Assembly: GCA_002436085.1 (NCBI GenBank)
Contig: DIXT01000019.1
Coordinates: 1-64,000 of the forward strand
Length of the DNA: 64,000 nucleotides
From: Anaerolineaceae bacterium UBA6073
Lineage (GTDB): Bacteria > Chloroflexota > Anaerolineae > Anaerolineales > Anaerolineaceae
Reading direction: 5' to 3'
Part shown: positions 34,541 through 43,030 of the stretch, piece after piece
Layout: each line of letters starts with the position of its first letter
Position numbering within the stretch: the first letter of the stretch is position 1
Position numbers and translations under genes: made by a program
Notes under the pieces: model-generated
What the model was told of the DNA's origin: nothing
The model's input: the letters and a program-made list of their open reading frames with translations, nothing else
Databases searched by the model: none

Positions 34541-34610
34541 CGCGCGCTCCTTAGGTGGATTTTACCACTATGTGAGGCTTGGATAAAACGTAAAACCTTA
34601 AAAAGAAAAA

Positions 34611-34683
34611 TGCCCTCGGCGCGATTCGAACGCGCAACCTACTGCTCCGCAAGCAGGTGCTCTATCCATTAAGCTACGAGGGC
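34611..34683 (-). tRNA. tRNA-Arg (anticodon GCG)
   Basis: On the minus strand the acceptor arms GCCCTCG and CGAGGGC pair over 7 bp, the D stem is GCTT/GAGC, the T loop is GTTCGAATC, and the anticodon loop TTGCGGA gives anticodon GCG, which reads CGC (Arg). One pair of the anticodon stem is mismatched (C-T). CCA is not encoded. The 5' end of the gene faces the cassette array that starts about 135 bp away. Confidence 0.9.
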
Positions 34684-34817
34684 ATATTGCTTTGAGGGGA
34701 GAGATTTTATACCCAAACCGCGAATGGGTCAAGGGAAACAGCCAAAAGTTACACCCGGTTTGGGTGAAAATGGTGTAAAATTGTTGTTGTCGTGGATTTT
34801 CGATATACGCTTTTGTT

Positions 34818-35159
34818 TTGCCTATTGAGTATGTAGCAACGCAAATCGACATTGATGCTCACATTGATGAATACCGTCCTACTCTAATTGGTGTGACTCA
34901 GGAGGGCAATTTGTTTTATCACAAAGTTTTTGCTGATTTTGGAAATCCGAGTATGAAGCATATTTTCGACGTGACTGCACAATTGGTATATAGCCCGAAG
35001 ACATGCAGGCAATTAGCAGATAATGTTGAAGCGGTATTAGGAACAAAGCGATTTGAAGAATTGGCACACGCCGCTGGCAGACAAGAGCAGTCTTTAGATT
35101 TTGGTTCAAACTGCTTGACTTGGGAAGGAAATTCTTCCAGACAGGATGAAGCCATCTAA
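34818..35159 (+). CDS. Cassette 1 protein, unknown
   Basis: A 113-residue frame starting at a TTG (MPIEYVATQID) with no good ribosome site, so the 5' end may be truncated or the true start may lie downstream. It is AT-rich compared with neighbouring chromosomal genes. The product is acidic, has no signal or membrane segment, and belongs to no family I recognise. Its stop codon lies inside the R'' box of the attC-like site at 35154, the usual arrangement for the gene of an integron cassette. No attI or attC is visible before it in 34684-34817. Confidence 0.5.
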   Translation: MPIEYVATQIDIDAHIDEYRPTLIGVTQEGNLFYHKVFADFGNPSMKHIFDVTAQLVYSPKTCRQLADNVEAVLGTKRFEELAHAAGRQEQSLDFGSNCLTWEGNSSRQDEAI

Positions 35160-35285
35160 CACAGCGTGCAATGGGTGGTGGGGATTCCGCCGCATTTTAG
35201 GGCTTTTTCTACACCCGAACATAATCCTGCCTCTTATTTTTTTTATCTACGTCCGCCCTAGCGCCAATAACGTAAACCGTTAAGC
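35154..35285 (+). other. attC-like recombination site 1
   Basis: R'' box ATCTAAC (35154-35160) fits RYYYAAC, and R' box GTTAAGC (35279-35285) fits GTTRRRY, 132 bp apart. The arms between are partly complementary. The bases before R' (GTAAACC) match those of site 3 and nearly match site 2. Confidence 0.6.
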
Positions 35286-35330
35286 CGTATCAGCCTTAAG
35301 TTTATTTGTTCGGGATGCAAAGGAGAAAAG

Positions 35331-36455
35331 ATGCCAAGCATATTTCTAAGTCACAATCAAAATGACAAACCATTTGTTCGTCGTTTGACAAATGACTTGA
35401 CCGCAAAAGGTATTAGAGTTTGGATTGATGAGGCCGAAATTAAAATCGGCGACTCGCTTATTAGAAAAATATCGTCTGGCATATACGATATGGATTTCTT
35501 GGGTGCAGTCCTCTCACCAAACTCTGTTCAATCTCGTTGGGTTCAGGAAGAACTTGAACAAGCCTTACACATTCAAATATCTGAAGCATATGTTAAAGTG
35601 TTGCCAATTCTTCTACATGATTGTAAAATGCCAGGCTTCCTGCTTGATAAAGTCTATGCCGATTTTCGTGATGAGAACAATTACCAATTAACCTTGGAGA
35701 AGTTGGTAGAAAGAATTAATCAACGATATGACCATTTAAAGCAAAGTTTTCCAGAAGGCGGATTAGTCCAAGAAAGAATAGGGGACGTATTGGTTAAGCA
35801 TGGTTTTAATGGACTTTTGCAGCTTGTAAAAATGGGGGAGTATGTAGAAGAGCTTCCAATATTTATTACAAATCAAACTGTGCAATCAAACTTAAGATTG
35901 ATAGCCCTAAAAGTATATATTGAGAGCGGATTACAAAACGATAATATGTTTAAACAGGTTCTCGAAGACTTTGACCAAGATATTCGGGATTTTATGATAA
36001 TGAGTATTCGGGAACATGGATATGATATTGATGAAGAAACTTTGAGGAAGATAATAGTGGACCCTACATCGTCAAATGATGTAATTTTACACACAGTAAA
36101 GTTGGCACGCGATCTCGTGATAAGCAGGAAAATTTCATCGAATATTCTTTTAGAGGACAAAATTGTTAATAATACTTATTGGCTCATAACTCTATGCGCC
36201 ATATCTGGAATTATTGGCGCCGATGAACCCGATAGTGCAGAACGCTTATCACATTTCAGCGGCGAGACGTATTGGGTAGCCCGTAAAAGAATCCGAGAAT
36301 ATTTCGAGAATCTACACGATCAGAATAAACTCAATGACGGCAATCGTGAAAAGGCTATACTACTCCTTCGAAAGTTTTATCAAGACGGTAAATCTTCGGG
36401 ACAAATAATGCGTAAAACGGCAGCGGCAATAAAGAAGCTTTCAGGTGGTGTTTAG
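35331..36455 (+). CDS. TIR-domain protein (cassette 2), likely NADase effector
   Basis: A 374-residue protein preceded by AAGGAG. Residues 1 to about 135 form a TIR domain: start IFLSHNQNDKPFVRRL, then IRVWIDEAEIKIGDSL, and SPNSVQSRWVQEEL where E73 sits at the place of the catalytic glutamate of NAD-cleaving TIRs. The C-terminal part (about 140-374) is helical and unrecognised, with no transmembrane region; it may sense a trigger or oligomerise. The gene is AT-rich, stands alone between attC-like sites 1 and 2, and its stop lies 13 bp before site 2. An anti-phage role by NAD depletion is inferred from the family. Confidence 0.82.
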   Translation: MPSIFLSHNQNDKPFVRRLTNDLTAKGIRVWIDEAEIKIGDSLIRKISSGIYDMDFLGAVLSPNSVQSRWVQEELEQALHIQISEAYVKVLPILLHDCKMPGFLLDKVYADFRDENNYQLTLEKLVERINQRYDHLKQSFPEGGLVQERIGDVLVKHGFNGLLQLVKMGEYVEELPIFITNQTVQSNLRLIALKVYIESGLQNDNMFKQVLEDFDQDIRDFMIMSIREHGYDIDEETLRKIIVDPTSSNDVILHTVKLARDLVISRKISSNILLEDKIVNNTYWLITLCAISGIIGADEPDSAERLSHFSGETYWVARKRIREYFENLHDQNKLNDGNREKAILLLRKFYQDGKSSGQIMRKTAAAIKKLSGGV

Positions 36456-36468
36456 GATAAGAAAGACA

Positions 36469-36594
36469 GCCTAACACCGGCTCCAACGGACAGGGCTACT
36501 AGGCACCCAAAATGAGTAGATTTGCTTTTCGAGATATGCTGGAGAAACAGTCGCCTTGCCAGAACTGCCCTGCATCTAAGTCAAACCGTTGGGC
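36469..36594 (+). other. attC-like recombination site 2
   Basis: R'' GCCTAAC (36469-36475) and R' GTTGGGC (36588-36594) are complementary apart from one wobble pair. Within them CAGGGC (36491) pairs with GCCCTG (36567), and GGCA (36502) with TGCC (36557), giving the folded imperfect hairpin expected of attC. Total length is 126 bp. Confidence 0.72.
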
Positions 36595-36608
36595 CACATC
36601 AAGATAAT

Positions 36609-37373
36609 ATGACAATAACCGATAAAACCAGAAAGCTACTTTGGGGACGTTCAGGCGGTCGCTGTGCGATCTGCAAACAAGAGTTGATTGTCTCTGCTAC
36701 TAGTGAGGACAGTGAAGCTATTGTCGGAGATGAATGCCACATCATTTCGGGCGAAACAAACGGTCCTCGGCACGATCCGTCATATCCTGCAGAAAAGATC
36801 GACTCTTACGAGAATCTCGTGCTCCTTTGCCGAGTCCACCACAAGATGGCCGACGACCAATCAAGCACCTTTACAACAGAGATATTGCGTCAGATAAAGA
36901 AAAATCACGAAATCTTGGTTGCATCGAAGCTATTGAACAATCACAAACTCAAGCCCGTTAGGCTTCGAAGGATCAAGAAGAACATACCCAACTTCCTTGT
37001 TCGGGTTACCACCGGAAAGCAGCTGGTTGACCTAATTTCTGGCACATATGCATTTTCAATGGATCATGATGAGTTAAGCACCGAGGAAGAAGTTAACTTG
37101 ATTGGGGGCTTTTTCCAAGAATTGCGAGACTGGATGGATATTATCGATGAAATGGAGCCAATCGATAGAGTTAAGGGCGCCTACAGTCTCACTCAACTGA
37201 TACAAGAAATAGAACAAAATGGCTTCTTTGTGTTTGCAGGTCGCGAAATCCAGATTCTGGAAGGCGGTGTTTCTGATGATCCGTCAAACTGGCCTGTAGC
37301 ATTAGTCCGAATACTGCGAAATGACAATAACGAGATCATCCCGCTACCACAAAACAACATTCCTCCAGATTAA
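36609..37373 (+). CDS. HNH endonuclease-domain protein (cassette 3)
   Basis: A 254-residue protein; ATG 36609 lies 14 bp after attC-like site 2, and the longer frame starting at 36522 would run through that site. Residues about 15-80 form an HNH nuclease: CAIC zinc pair (C19, C22), DECHIISG with H44, ENLVLLC with N69, and VHHKM with H77/H78. The rest (about 110-254) is an acidic helical region (EEVNLIGGFFQELRDWMDII) and an FFVFAGREIQILEGG segment, without a known family; it may recognise a partner or signal. It could cut DNA as a defence effector. Confidence 0.75.
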   Translation: MTITDKTRKLLWGRSGGRCAICKQELIVSATSEDSEAIVGDECHIISGETNGPRHDPSYPAEKIDSYENLVLLCRVHHKMADDQSSTFTTEILRQIKKNHEILVASKLLNNHKLKPVRLRRIKKNIPNFLVRVTTGKQLVDLISGTYAFSMDHDELSTEEEVNLIGGFFQELRDWMDIIDEMEPIDRVKGAYSLTQLIQEIEQNGFFVFAGREIQILEGGVSDDPSNWPVALVRILRNDNNEIIPLPQNNIPPD

Positions 37374-37380
37374 TCTGGTA

Positions 37381-37506
37381 GCCGAACAATACCATATCCA
37401 TCGGGCCTTATGCCGGCTGCCGCTTAAACGATTTAGCACGTTCGATGGGCTCGCTCCGTCTCGACAGAACTCCTCGGTTCAACGCTGCTAATGTAAACCG
37501 TTGGGT
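37381..37506 (+). other. attC-like recombination site 3
   Basis: R' GTTGGGT (37500-37506) fits the consensus; R'' GCCGAAC (37381-37387) has one deviation from RYYYAAC. Length is 126 bp, the same as site 2. CCATCG (37398) pairs with CGATGG (37443), and GTAAACC before R' repeats that of site 1. Confidence 0.55.
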
Positions 37507-37509
37507 AGG

Positions 37510-37944
37510 TCAATGTGTGAATGCACGTAATTTAGCCACTCCGGTTTGAGTGACAAGCACTCTAGGTACCACTGATGGAAACAATACGGAAAAATCTGCA
37601 GACACATCGATCAGAACGGTGTTATCTCCTCCATTGACCTGGATGTTAGTCACGAATGCATGAACCCCTTTGGCAGACAAACCTGTTGTATTGGAAGTCA
37701 CATAAGATTGGGCATTCCCCCACGTCTTTGAAGCGGGTATCAAGCTCTCGGTGTCTTGAAAAACTTTTTGGTTGATCTCTGCAGAGGCTGCAACGGCTGC
37801 TGCGTTAGCAGCTTTCGCTACTTCCGAACTCGCATAGAAATAGCGGCCCAGTTCAATTGCCAATGCAAGGGCTGGAATCATCACCAGCCCGATAAACACC
37901 GCCCAGAAGGACATCGAATAACCCCGTCGATCAAGCCGCAGCAT
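37510..37944 (-). CDS. TadE/TadG-like protein
   Basis: A 144-residue protein starting at ATG 37944 behind AGGAGGG (the frame upstream is open but unsupported). It begins MLRLDRRGYSMSFWAVFIGL, with a single N-terminal membrane segment (about 11-32), followed by ELGRYFYASSEVAKAANAAA. This is the pattern of TadE/TadG-like pseudopilins and Flp-pilus assembly factors. The outer part is short for a TadG. No other tad genes are in the window. The gene ends right beside the last cassette attC-like site. Confidence 0.65.
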   Translation of the reverse strand: MLRLDRRGYSMSFWAVFIGLVMIPALALAIELGRYFYASSEVAKAANAAAVAASAEINQKVFQDTESLIPASKTWGNAQSYVTSNTTGLSAKGVHAFVTNIQVNGGDNTVLIDVSADFSVLFPSVVPRVLVTQTGVAKLRAFTH

Positions 37945-38410
37945 TACCAGCCCTCCTGGCGAAATGTCGAATCCGCTCGGACTGTAAACGTCTGTCCGGG
38001 CAATCCAGGGAACAGGCTGGTCAAAGGAGCCATAAAATTGGGAACACTGCAGTTTACTTGGAGAACCAGCGCTTAAATGAAACAGCAAAGATCGTCATTC
38101 GAGTGAAGCTTATGGAGCTATTCCATGTTTTGAGGCTGGGGTCTTCCCGCCAGGGTTTGAGCGATCGCACTTAGTCCAACTATATGTCTTCACATAGAGC
38201 TGCTTGCGTACCGATATTAGCGCTTACACGTGCGGAATTTGGGAATGTTTCCCTTTAGGAAGCTGGCGAGTAAAACGAGACAAATGAACGTCAATTGTTC
38301 TGCTGTCCCCTGTCAGCTTTCTTTCAGTCGGGCAAGCGCTCCCCGAAGAAGGTTGAAAGAGTTTCTACCACATATGATGTATGGTCAAAGAAGATGGGAT
38401 AACCAGTTAA

Positions 38411-38426
38411 GGTTTCACGTGAAACA
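38411..38426. promoter_or_regulatory. parS site 1 (ParB/Spo0J binding)
   Basis: The 14-bp palindrome GTTTCACGTGAAAC matches the centre of the conserved bacterial parS. The region 37945-38410 upstream contains no other recognised element. Confidence 0.82.
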
Positions 38427-38443
38427 ATAACAAGCCCAGTTTA

Positions 38444-38459
38444 TGTTTCACGTGAAACG
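38444..38459. promoter_or_regulatory. parS site 2 (ParB/Spo0J binding)
   Basis: TGTTTCACGTGAAACG matches parS at 15 of 16 positions. The centre lies 33 bp, about three helical turns, from that of site 1, and the site touches the end of the PEP-synthase-like gene. Confidence 0.85.
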
Positions 38460-38460
38460 T

Positions 38461-40815
38461 TCAGGGTACGATAAGTTGCCTGCCTTCACCGCTTTTTTCT
38501 TTTTCCCCGCTCAGGAATGCCAGAGCGTCGCCGTTCATATCATCGATGACGAGGTCAAAATGGCTTTGGGGGCTGTAATCCGCCACACTGATGACCCGCA
38601 GGCAGTGTTTGAGGGCTTCGGCGCCGGGCAGCCACTCGAGCAAGCGGTTGGGTGAGTTTTCAAAAAAACGGGTATTGAAGATGTCGCGGTTCAGGTTGAC
38701 GGCCAGCGGGTAAATCTGCCCTTCCAGCAGGTCTTGGAAGAAATGGGTGCCGAGCGAGGGCTCATCCGGAATTCCGGCTTCGCCGCCGGTAAGCTCCACG
38801 ATAGCCCTGGCGTTGAAGATATCGGCGTAATCCACGTGTACGCCCAGGTCGGGGTTGGAAGTGCCCCAGCGCCCGGGTCCCACGCAGATATAGTTTTCGT
38901 TATGCAGCGCAGCGTTAACTTTTCCGATGGCGCGTTCCAGTTGGCTGCGCTCGTCTTGCGTAGACATCGCAAAGTAGGCAGAGGGGCGGACGTAGAGGAC
39001 ATAACGGATTCCTTCTACCATTCCGCCGGCAACCACGCTGATGCCGGAGAAGATTTTGTCCGTTTCCGCCACGCGCTGCGGCAGTTCGTAGCTGGCTTCT
39101 TTGATTGTTCCCAGCGGCCGGCACTGGATAAGCGTGATTTGTACGTTCGGGCTGCCGTTTTTCTCCGCCACACGAGCGGTAAATTCGATATCCACCGGCG
39201 TGTGATACTCGCTTTCCAGCGTGGAAAGCAGCTCACGCATCAGCTGCGGGAAGTCGGTGCGGCGCAGAAGTTCGTCAAACGTGAGCACCAGATTCTCGGG
39301 TTTGCCTTCCACCAGATTGCTGCGCAGGGTCTGAAAATAGCCTTCGCTGTCCAATTGGGCCAGAAAACGCAGCTGTGGCACCTTCTGGTTGAGCACATCC
39401 TTGACTGGCAGAGTGGTGAAGCGGTTCTGCTGCAGGTCAATCAGGTCGATAAACTGTTGGGAGTAGCGCCGGATGGATTGGGCGGACGAGGAAGGGGTAA
39501 GCGTGGGATGGCTGAGCGCGATCAAACGGGGATAATCATTCCCCACGCGATCCACCGCGCGGGTTCCCAGCCCCCACACCAGGCGCACAAAGCCGTCCTG
39601 CGGTCGAATTTGCGGGGACCAGCGAAACTGGTTCTGGCTGTACCCGACGCCTGCCAGCTGCGGGAAGTAGTACTGCCCGATCTGCTGGCCTTCCACGACC
39701 TGGATGAGCAGCGCCATACGTTCGTCATAATCCAGCAGGCCGCGGCTTTTGCGGTAGAGCAGCGCCGGAGGGTTGAGCGTGGAGGCGTAAATGCGCGCGA
39801 TGGCTTGTTGAAGTGCGCGCAGGTTTTCTTCCGGGTCCGCCTGGTTGGGCAGGAAAATGCTCTCGTACTTCCCAGCAAAGGCTGTCCCGAAATTATCTTC
39901 CAGCAGGCTGGAGGAACGCACAATCAGCGGACGTTTGCCCGCCATGCTCAGGATGGTCTCCTGGTGCTGGACCGAAGCCGGCGGGAAGTCCCCGCGGAGG
40001 AAATCCTCGACGATCAGCGGAAAATCGCTGCGCATTTGTTCTTCGTCTTTGTACTTCTGATCGTTCCAGTGGTGCAGGTTGTTGATGGACAGAAAATTGT
40101 AAAAAACATCCGAACCAATATAGAAAGAGGTCGGCGTTTGCAAGCTTTCGAGCAGGCGCGGGCTGGCTTTTTCCTTCAGGATCCGTGCCGCGAGCAGCAT
40201 TCCGGCTGCTTTGCCGCCAATTCGGCCGCGTCCGAGCTTATGCTGACGGATTTCCGCCAGGTCTGACACCGTGAACCAGTCTTTGGCAATATTGATATAG
40301 GGCAGTTGGTCGCTGATAAGGCTGCGGATAAGCACGACTTTAATTTCATGCAGGCGTGCTTCGTGCGGGGCGCGTGTTTCCGCGGGCATCTTTTCAATCA
40401 TCATGCCTTGGTTGAATAGCAATTCCGCTGGCGCGGTTTCGGGGTTGAATTCGATTGTAATCTCAGGCACCTGCACGCCGCGTTCGTTCAAGGCTGTCTG
40501 GATGAGCTTGGTAAGCTGCTCTAACCCGCAAAACTTGGCAAAGTAGGTATCCGTCAGCTGGCTGAGCATCGCGGTTTTGCGCTGTTCCCAGGTTTCGGAA
40601 TCTTCCTCAGAAAGCGGGTCGCGGATGCCTTCGCGTTCCTGGGATTGGATCGCGTTCTGGACGGCTTCCGCGTTCAGGGCGCTCGGGCTGATCACGTTTT
40701 TGAGGTAGAGATCCTGGCGCATTAGCTCACGGATGCGCGTGGATAGTATTGGATATTGGGAGAGCGCCAGGTAAATACTGTAATAGCGGTCGCTGCCGCT
40801 TTGCGGTAAGCTCAT
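38461..40815 (-). CDS. PEP synthase-like ATP-grasp protein (PPDK_N domain)
   Basis: A 784-residue cytoplasmic protein. Residues about 195-560 match the ATP-binding domain of PEP synthase/pyruvate phosphate dikinase: GRIGGKAAGMLLAARIL, PLIVRSSSLLEDNFGTAFAG and a LVWGLGTRAVDR stretch. The central phospho-histidine domain and PEP-binding barrel of true PEP synthases are not apparent; instead there is a 190-residue N-terminal extension and an unassigned C-terminal part including CVGPGRWG. Such stand-alone proteins occur in several phyla and their reaction is unknown. The stop abuts parS site 2. Confidence 0.75.
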   Translation of the reverse strand: MSLPQSGSDRYYSIYLALSQYPILSTRIRELMRQDLYLKNVISPSALNAEAVQNAIQSQEREGIRDPLSEEDSETWEQRKTAMLSQLTDTYFAKFCGLEQLTKLIQTALNERGVQVPEITIEFNPETAPAELLFNQGMMIEKMPAETRAPHEARLHEIKVVLIRSLISDQLPYINIAKDWFTVSDLAEIRQHKLGRGRIGGKAAGMLLAARILKEKASPRLLESLQTPTSFYIGSDVFYNFLSINNLHHWNDQKYKDEEQMRSDFPLIVEDFLRGDFPPASVQHQETILSMAGKRPLIVRSSSLLEDNFGTAFAGKYESIFLPNQADPEENLRALQQAIARIYASTLNPPALLYRKSRGLLDYDERMALLIQVVEGQQIGQYYFPQLAGVGYSQNQFRWSPQIRPQDGFVRLVWGLGTRAVDRVGNDYPRLIALSHPTLTPSSSAQSIRRYSQQFIDLIDLQQNRFTTLPVKDVLNQKVPQLRFLAQLDSEGYFQTLRSNLVEGKPENLVLTFDELLRRTDFPQLMRELLSTLESEYHTPVDIEFTARVAEKNGSPNVQITLIQCRPLGTIKEASYELPQRVAETDKIFSGISVVAGGMVEGIRYVLYVRPSAYFAMSTQDERSQLERAIGKVNAALHNENYICVGPGRWGTSNPDLGVHVDYADIFNARAIVELTGGEAGIPDEPSLGTHFFQDLLEGQIYPLAVNLNRDIFNTRFFENSPNRLLEWLPGAEALKHCLRVISVADYSPQSHFDLVIDDMNGDALAFLSGEKEKSGEGRQLIVP

Positions 40816-41076
40816 GAGATGCCTCGCGGAGGGATATGCCTGATTTTATCACGCCTGGGATCGGACGCGCGTTGAAAGCCTTTGCCAGGGAGCAGATAAT
40901 AATATAGATGTATTCCTAAATAATCTCCGAATCGAATGTGTAGATATTAAACTATGCGCAGTTATTCTGCATCACAAAGGCATCAGGCAGCGGAAGCGGT
41001 TCGTGCTGCGGGTTTCCATCCCCTTTTTCATTTTTGAATCTTAGCAACCCTATCAGTTCGCAGACTCGGAAAAGAA

Positions 41077-41103
41077 GAACCGGTCGAAAAATTCGACCGG
41101 TTC
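41077..41103 (-). terminator. Rho-independent terminator of dnaN
   Basis: A perfect 11-bp stem (GAACCGGTCGA/TCGACCGGTTC) with a 5-nt loop and T-rich tail on the minus strand, 20 bp after the dnaN stop. The gap 40816-41076 shows no DnaA box and no other feature. Confidence 0.85.
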
Positions 41104-41122
41104 AATTCTCAACAGGCAATTA

Positions 41123-42259
41123 TTAGCGCTGAATGTTCATCGGCATGATGATATGTTTGAAAGTGTCGTCCCCTACCGGGCGGATCAGCGCGGGCGTATT
41201 GGCGGCGTTGGTCTCCAGAATGACATTTGGGGTTCGGATGACTTCCAGTACTTCGCGCAGGAAGCGCACATTGAAGGAAATCAGCAGCGGCGTACCGTCC
41301 ACGGAGGCATCCACGATGACTTCGGAGGAACCGGTTTGCTCGGAAACAGCGGAAATTTCAAGTTGGGATGTTTTTTCCGCGCCGCCTTCGGGTTGAATGT
41401 CCAGCCGGGCGATGAAGTTGCCTTCGCGCGCGATGATTTCAGTCTGCCGGCAGGCTTTCAATAGGTCAGCGGTGGTCAACACAGTGCGAGTTTTGAATGA
41501 GGGCGGAATAATCGCGGCGTAGTTGGGGAAGTTTCCCTCTATGAGCTGCGAGACAAGCTCCACGTCCTTGAGGTGGAAGACCACCTGGCCGCGCCCCACC
41601 GGGAAGTTCATCTGCAAGATTTCCTCGCCGTCCACAGCCACGCGTGAAAGTTCGGCAAGCGCGCGCGCCGGAATGAGCGCGTCCAACTTTTGGGCGGGCT
41701 TCTGCGCCAGGATAGCGCTGGCAATGGAAATGCGGTAGCCGTCGGTGGCAGCCAACACCAGGTAATCCCCGTCGACGGTCATGTGCACGCCGGTCAGGTT
41801 GGGGCGGGATTCGTCGTGAGAAGCAGCAAAAACTACGCGCTGAATCATTTCTTTGAAATTTGTGACGTTCAGCGGCAGGCTGGAGCTCGTATCCGCGGCG
41901 GACATGGGCGGGAACTCCTCCGCGCTGATACCTTTAATATCTGTGTTGAGCGTGCCGCAGCGCACATTCAGCGACTGCGTGCGCAAGTCCGCTGTGAGGG
42001 TGACATCGTCGCTGGGTAGGCTGCTCACCAGGTCAGCAAAAGTGCGGGAGGGGACGGTGAGGCTGCCTTCGTCCTGGACCTTAGCGCCGAGCCAGGCGCT
42101 GATGCCCAACTCCAGGTTGGTGGCGGAAAGCTTCAGCCGGCCGTTGTCGGTCTGGATGAGGATGTTGGCGAGCACCGGCAGCGGACTGCGCGAAGTGACG
42201 GCTCGGGCGACGATGCCGACGGCTTGGGCAAGCTGCTGCTGTTTTACGATAGCTTTCAT
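41123..42259 (-). CDS. dnaN: DNA polymerase III sliding clamp (beta subunit)
   Basis: A 378-residue ring-forming clamp that tethers the replicative polymerase. It begins MKAIVKQQQLAQAVGIVARA; the ATG 42259 follows GGGAGGA, whereas 46 codons further upstream in the same frame are non-homologous. Three clamp domains are recognisable, with landmarks SPLPVLANILIQ, TVPSRTFADLVSSLP, EEFPPM, LAATDGYRIS, EGNFPNYAAIIPP and the C-terminal PVGDDTFKHIIMPMNI. dnaA and recF, its usual neighbours, are absent on both sides, so the classical origin operon has been broken up in this genome. Confidence 0.95.
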   Translation of the reverse strand: MKAIVKQQQLAQAVGIVARAVTSRSPLPVLANILIQTDNGRLKLSATNLELGISAWLGAKVQDEGSLTVPSRTFADLVSSLPSDDVTLTADLRTQSLNVRCGTLNTDIKGISAEEFPPMSAADTSSSLPLNVTNFKEMIQRVVFAASHDESRPNLTGVHMTVDGDYLVLAATDGYRISIASAILAQKPAQKLDALIPARALAELSRVAVDGEEILQMNFPVGRGQVVFHLKDVELVSQLIEGNFPNYAAIIPPSFKTRTVLTTADLLKACRQTEIIAREGNFIARLDIQPEGGAEKTSQLEISAVSEQTGSSEVIVDASVDGTPLLISFNVRFLREVLEVIRTPNVILETNAANTPALIRPVGDDTFKHIIMPMNIQR

Positions 42260-42299
42260 GAGTTCCTCCCGCGGATGCAAATGGTCTTTAACCGGGTAA

Positions 42300-42328
42300 A
42301 TTATACCGTGAAGCCGAGCATATTGCCA
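42300..42328 (-). promoter_or_regulatory. Promoter of dnaN
   Basis: On the minus strand TATAAT (42305-42300) lies 17 bp after a weak -35 (TGGCAA, 42328-42323). The transcript would start about 34 nt before the ATG. Next to it, three copies of a CCAGCACG-A/C-A-type 15-mer lie at about 42332-42375. Confidence 0.55.
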
Positions 42329-42397
42329 GGACCAGCACGCAAGATCCAGCACGAAAGACCAGCACGCAGGATATTGCATTTCTCCCGGGTTATGCAT

Positions 42398-43030
42398 GCC
42401 CGCAGGGCGGATGAGGGTTCTTCTTCGACCTTCTCCGTGGGAGAAGCTGCCCGCAGCGCGGATAAGGGTTCTTCATCGACCTTCTCCGTGGGAGAAGCTG
42501 CCCGCAGGGCGGATGAGGGTCTTTCTTCGACGTTCTCCGTGGGAGAAGGTGCCCGCAGGGCGGATGAGGGTCTTTTTCGACCTTCTCCTTGGGAGGAGCT
42601 GCCCGCAGGGCGGATGAGGGTTCTTCTTCGACCTTCTCCGTGGGAGAAGGTGCCCGCAGGGCGGATGAGGGTTCTTCTTCGACCTTCTCCGTGGGAGAAG
42701 CTGCCCGCAGGGAGGATGAGGGTCTTTCTTCGCCCTTCTCCGTGGGAGAAGCTGCCCGCAGGGCGGATGAGGGTCTTTCTTCGACCTTCTCCGCGGGAGA
42801 AGGTACCCGCAGGGCGGATGAGGGTTCTTCTTCGACCTTCTCCGTGGGAGAAGCTGCCCGCAGCGCGGATGAGGGTCTTTCTTCGACCTTCTCCGTGGGA
42901 GAAGGTGCCCGCAGGGCGGATGAGGGTTCTTCTTCGACCTTCTCCGCGGGAGAAGGTACCCGCAGGGCGGATGAGGGTTCTTCTTCGACCTTCTCCGCGG
43001 GAGAAGGTGCCCGCAGGGCGAATGAGGGTC
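42398..43030. repeat. 51-bp hairpin tandem repeat array, about 12 copies
   Basis: Units start with GCCCGCAGGGC at 42398, 42449, 42500, 42551, 42601, 42652, 42703, 42754, 42805, 42856, 42907, 42958 and 43009. Every spacing is 51 bp except one of 50. Each unit contains GATGAGGGT, a T/C-rich TCTTCTTCGA, and the perfect hairpin CCTTCTCC-GTG-GGAGAAGG; changes in one arm (GTGGG/GCGGG, GGTGCC/GCTGCC/GGTACC) mark subtypes. Because 51 is divisible by 3, long frames stay open on both strands, but they are not genes. From 43097 to about 43166 lies another repeat shared with 46729-46806. Confidence 0.9.

Noticed and set aside
34684..34817. attI site or integrase start upstream of cassette 1
   Set aside because: No GTTRRRY/attI-like structure and no integrase frame could be seen in this stretch.
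38734..40266. 510-residue frame on the plus strand
   Set aside because: It is antisense to the PEP-synthase-like gene and lacks a ribosome site and any known motif; a consequence of GC-rich codons.
40816..41076. Origin next to dnaN
   Set aside because: No TTATNCACA box and no AT-rich repeat structure were found; the boxes are at 12195-12476 instead.
42398..43030. Possible CRISPR array
   Set aside because: Units abut directly with no unique spacers, and no cas gene is in the window.
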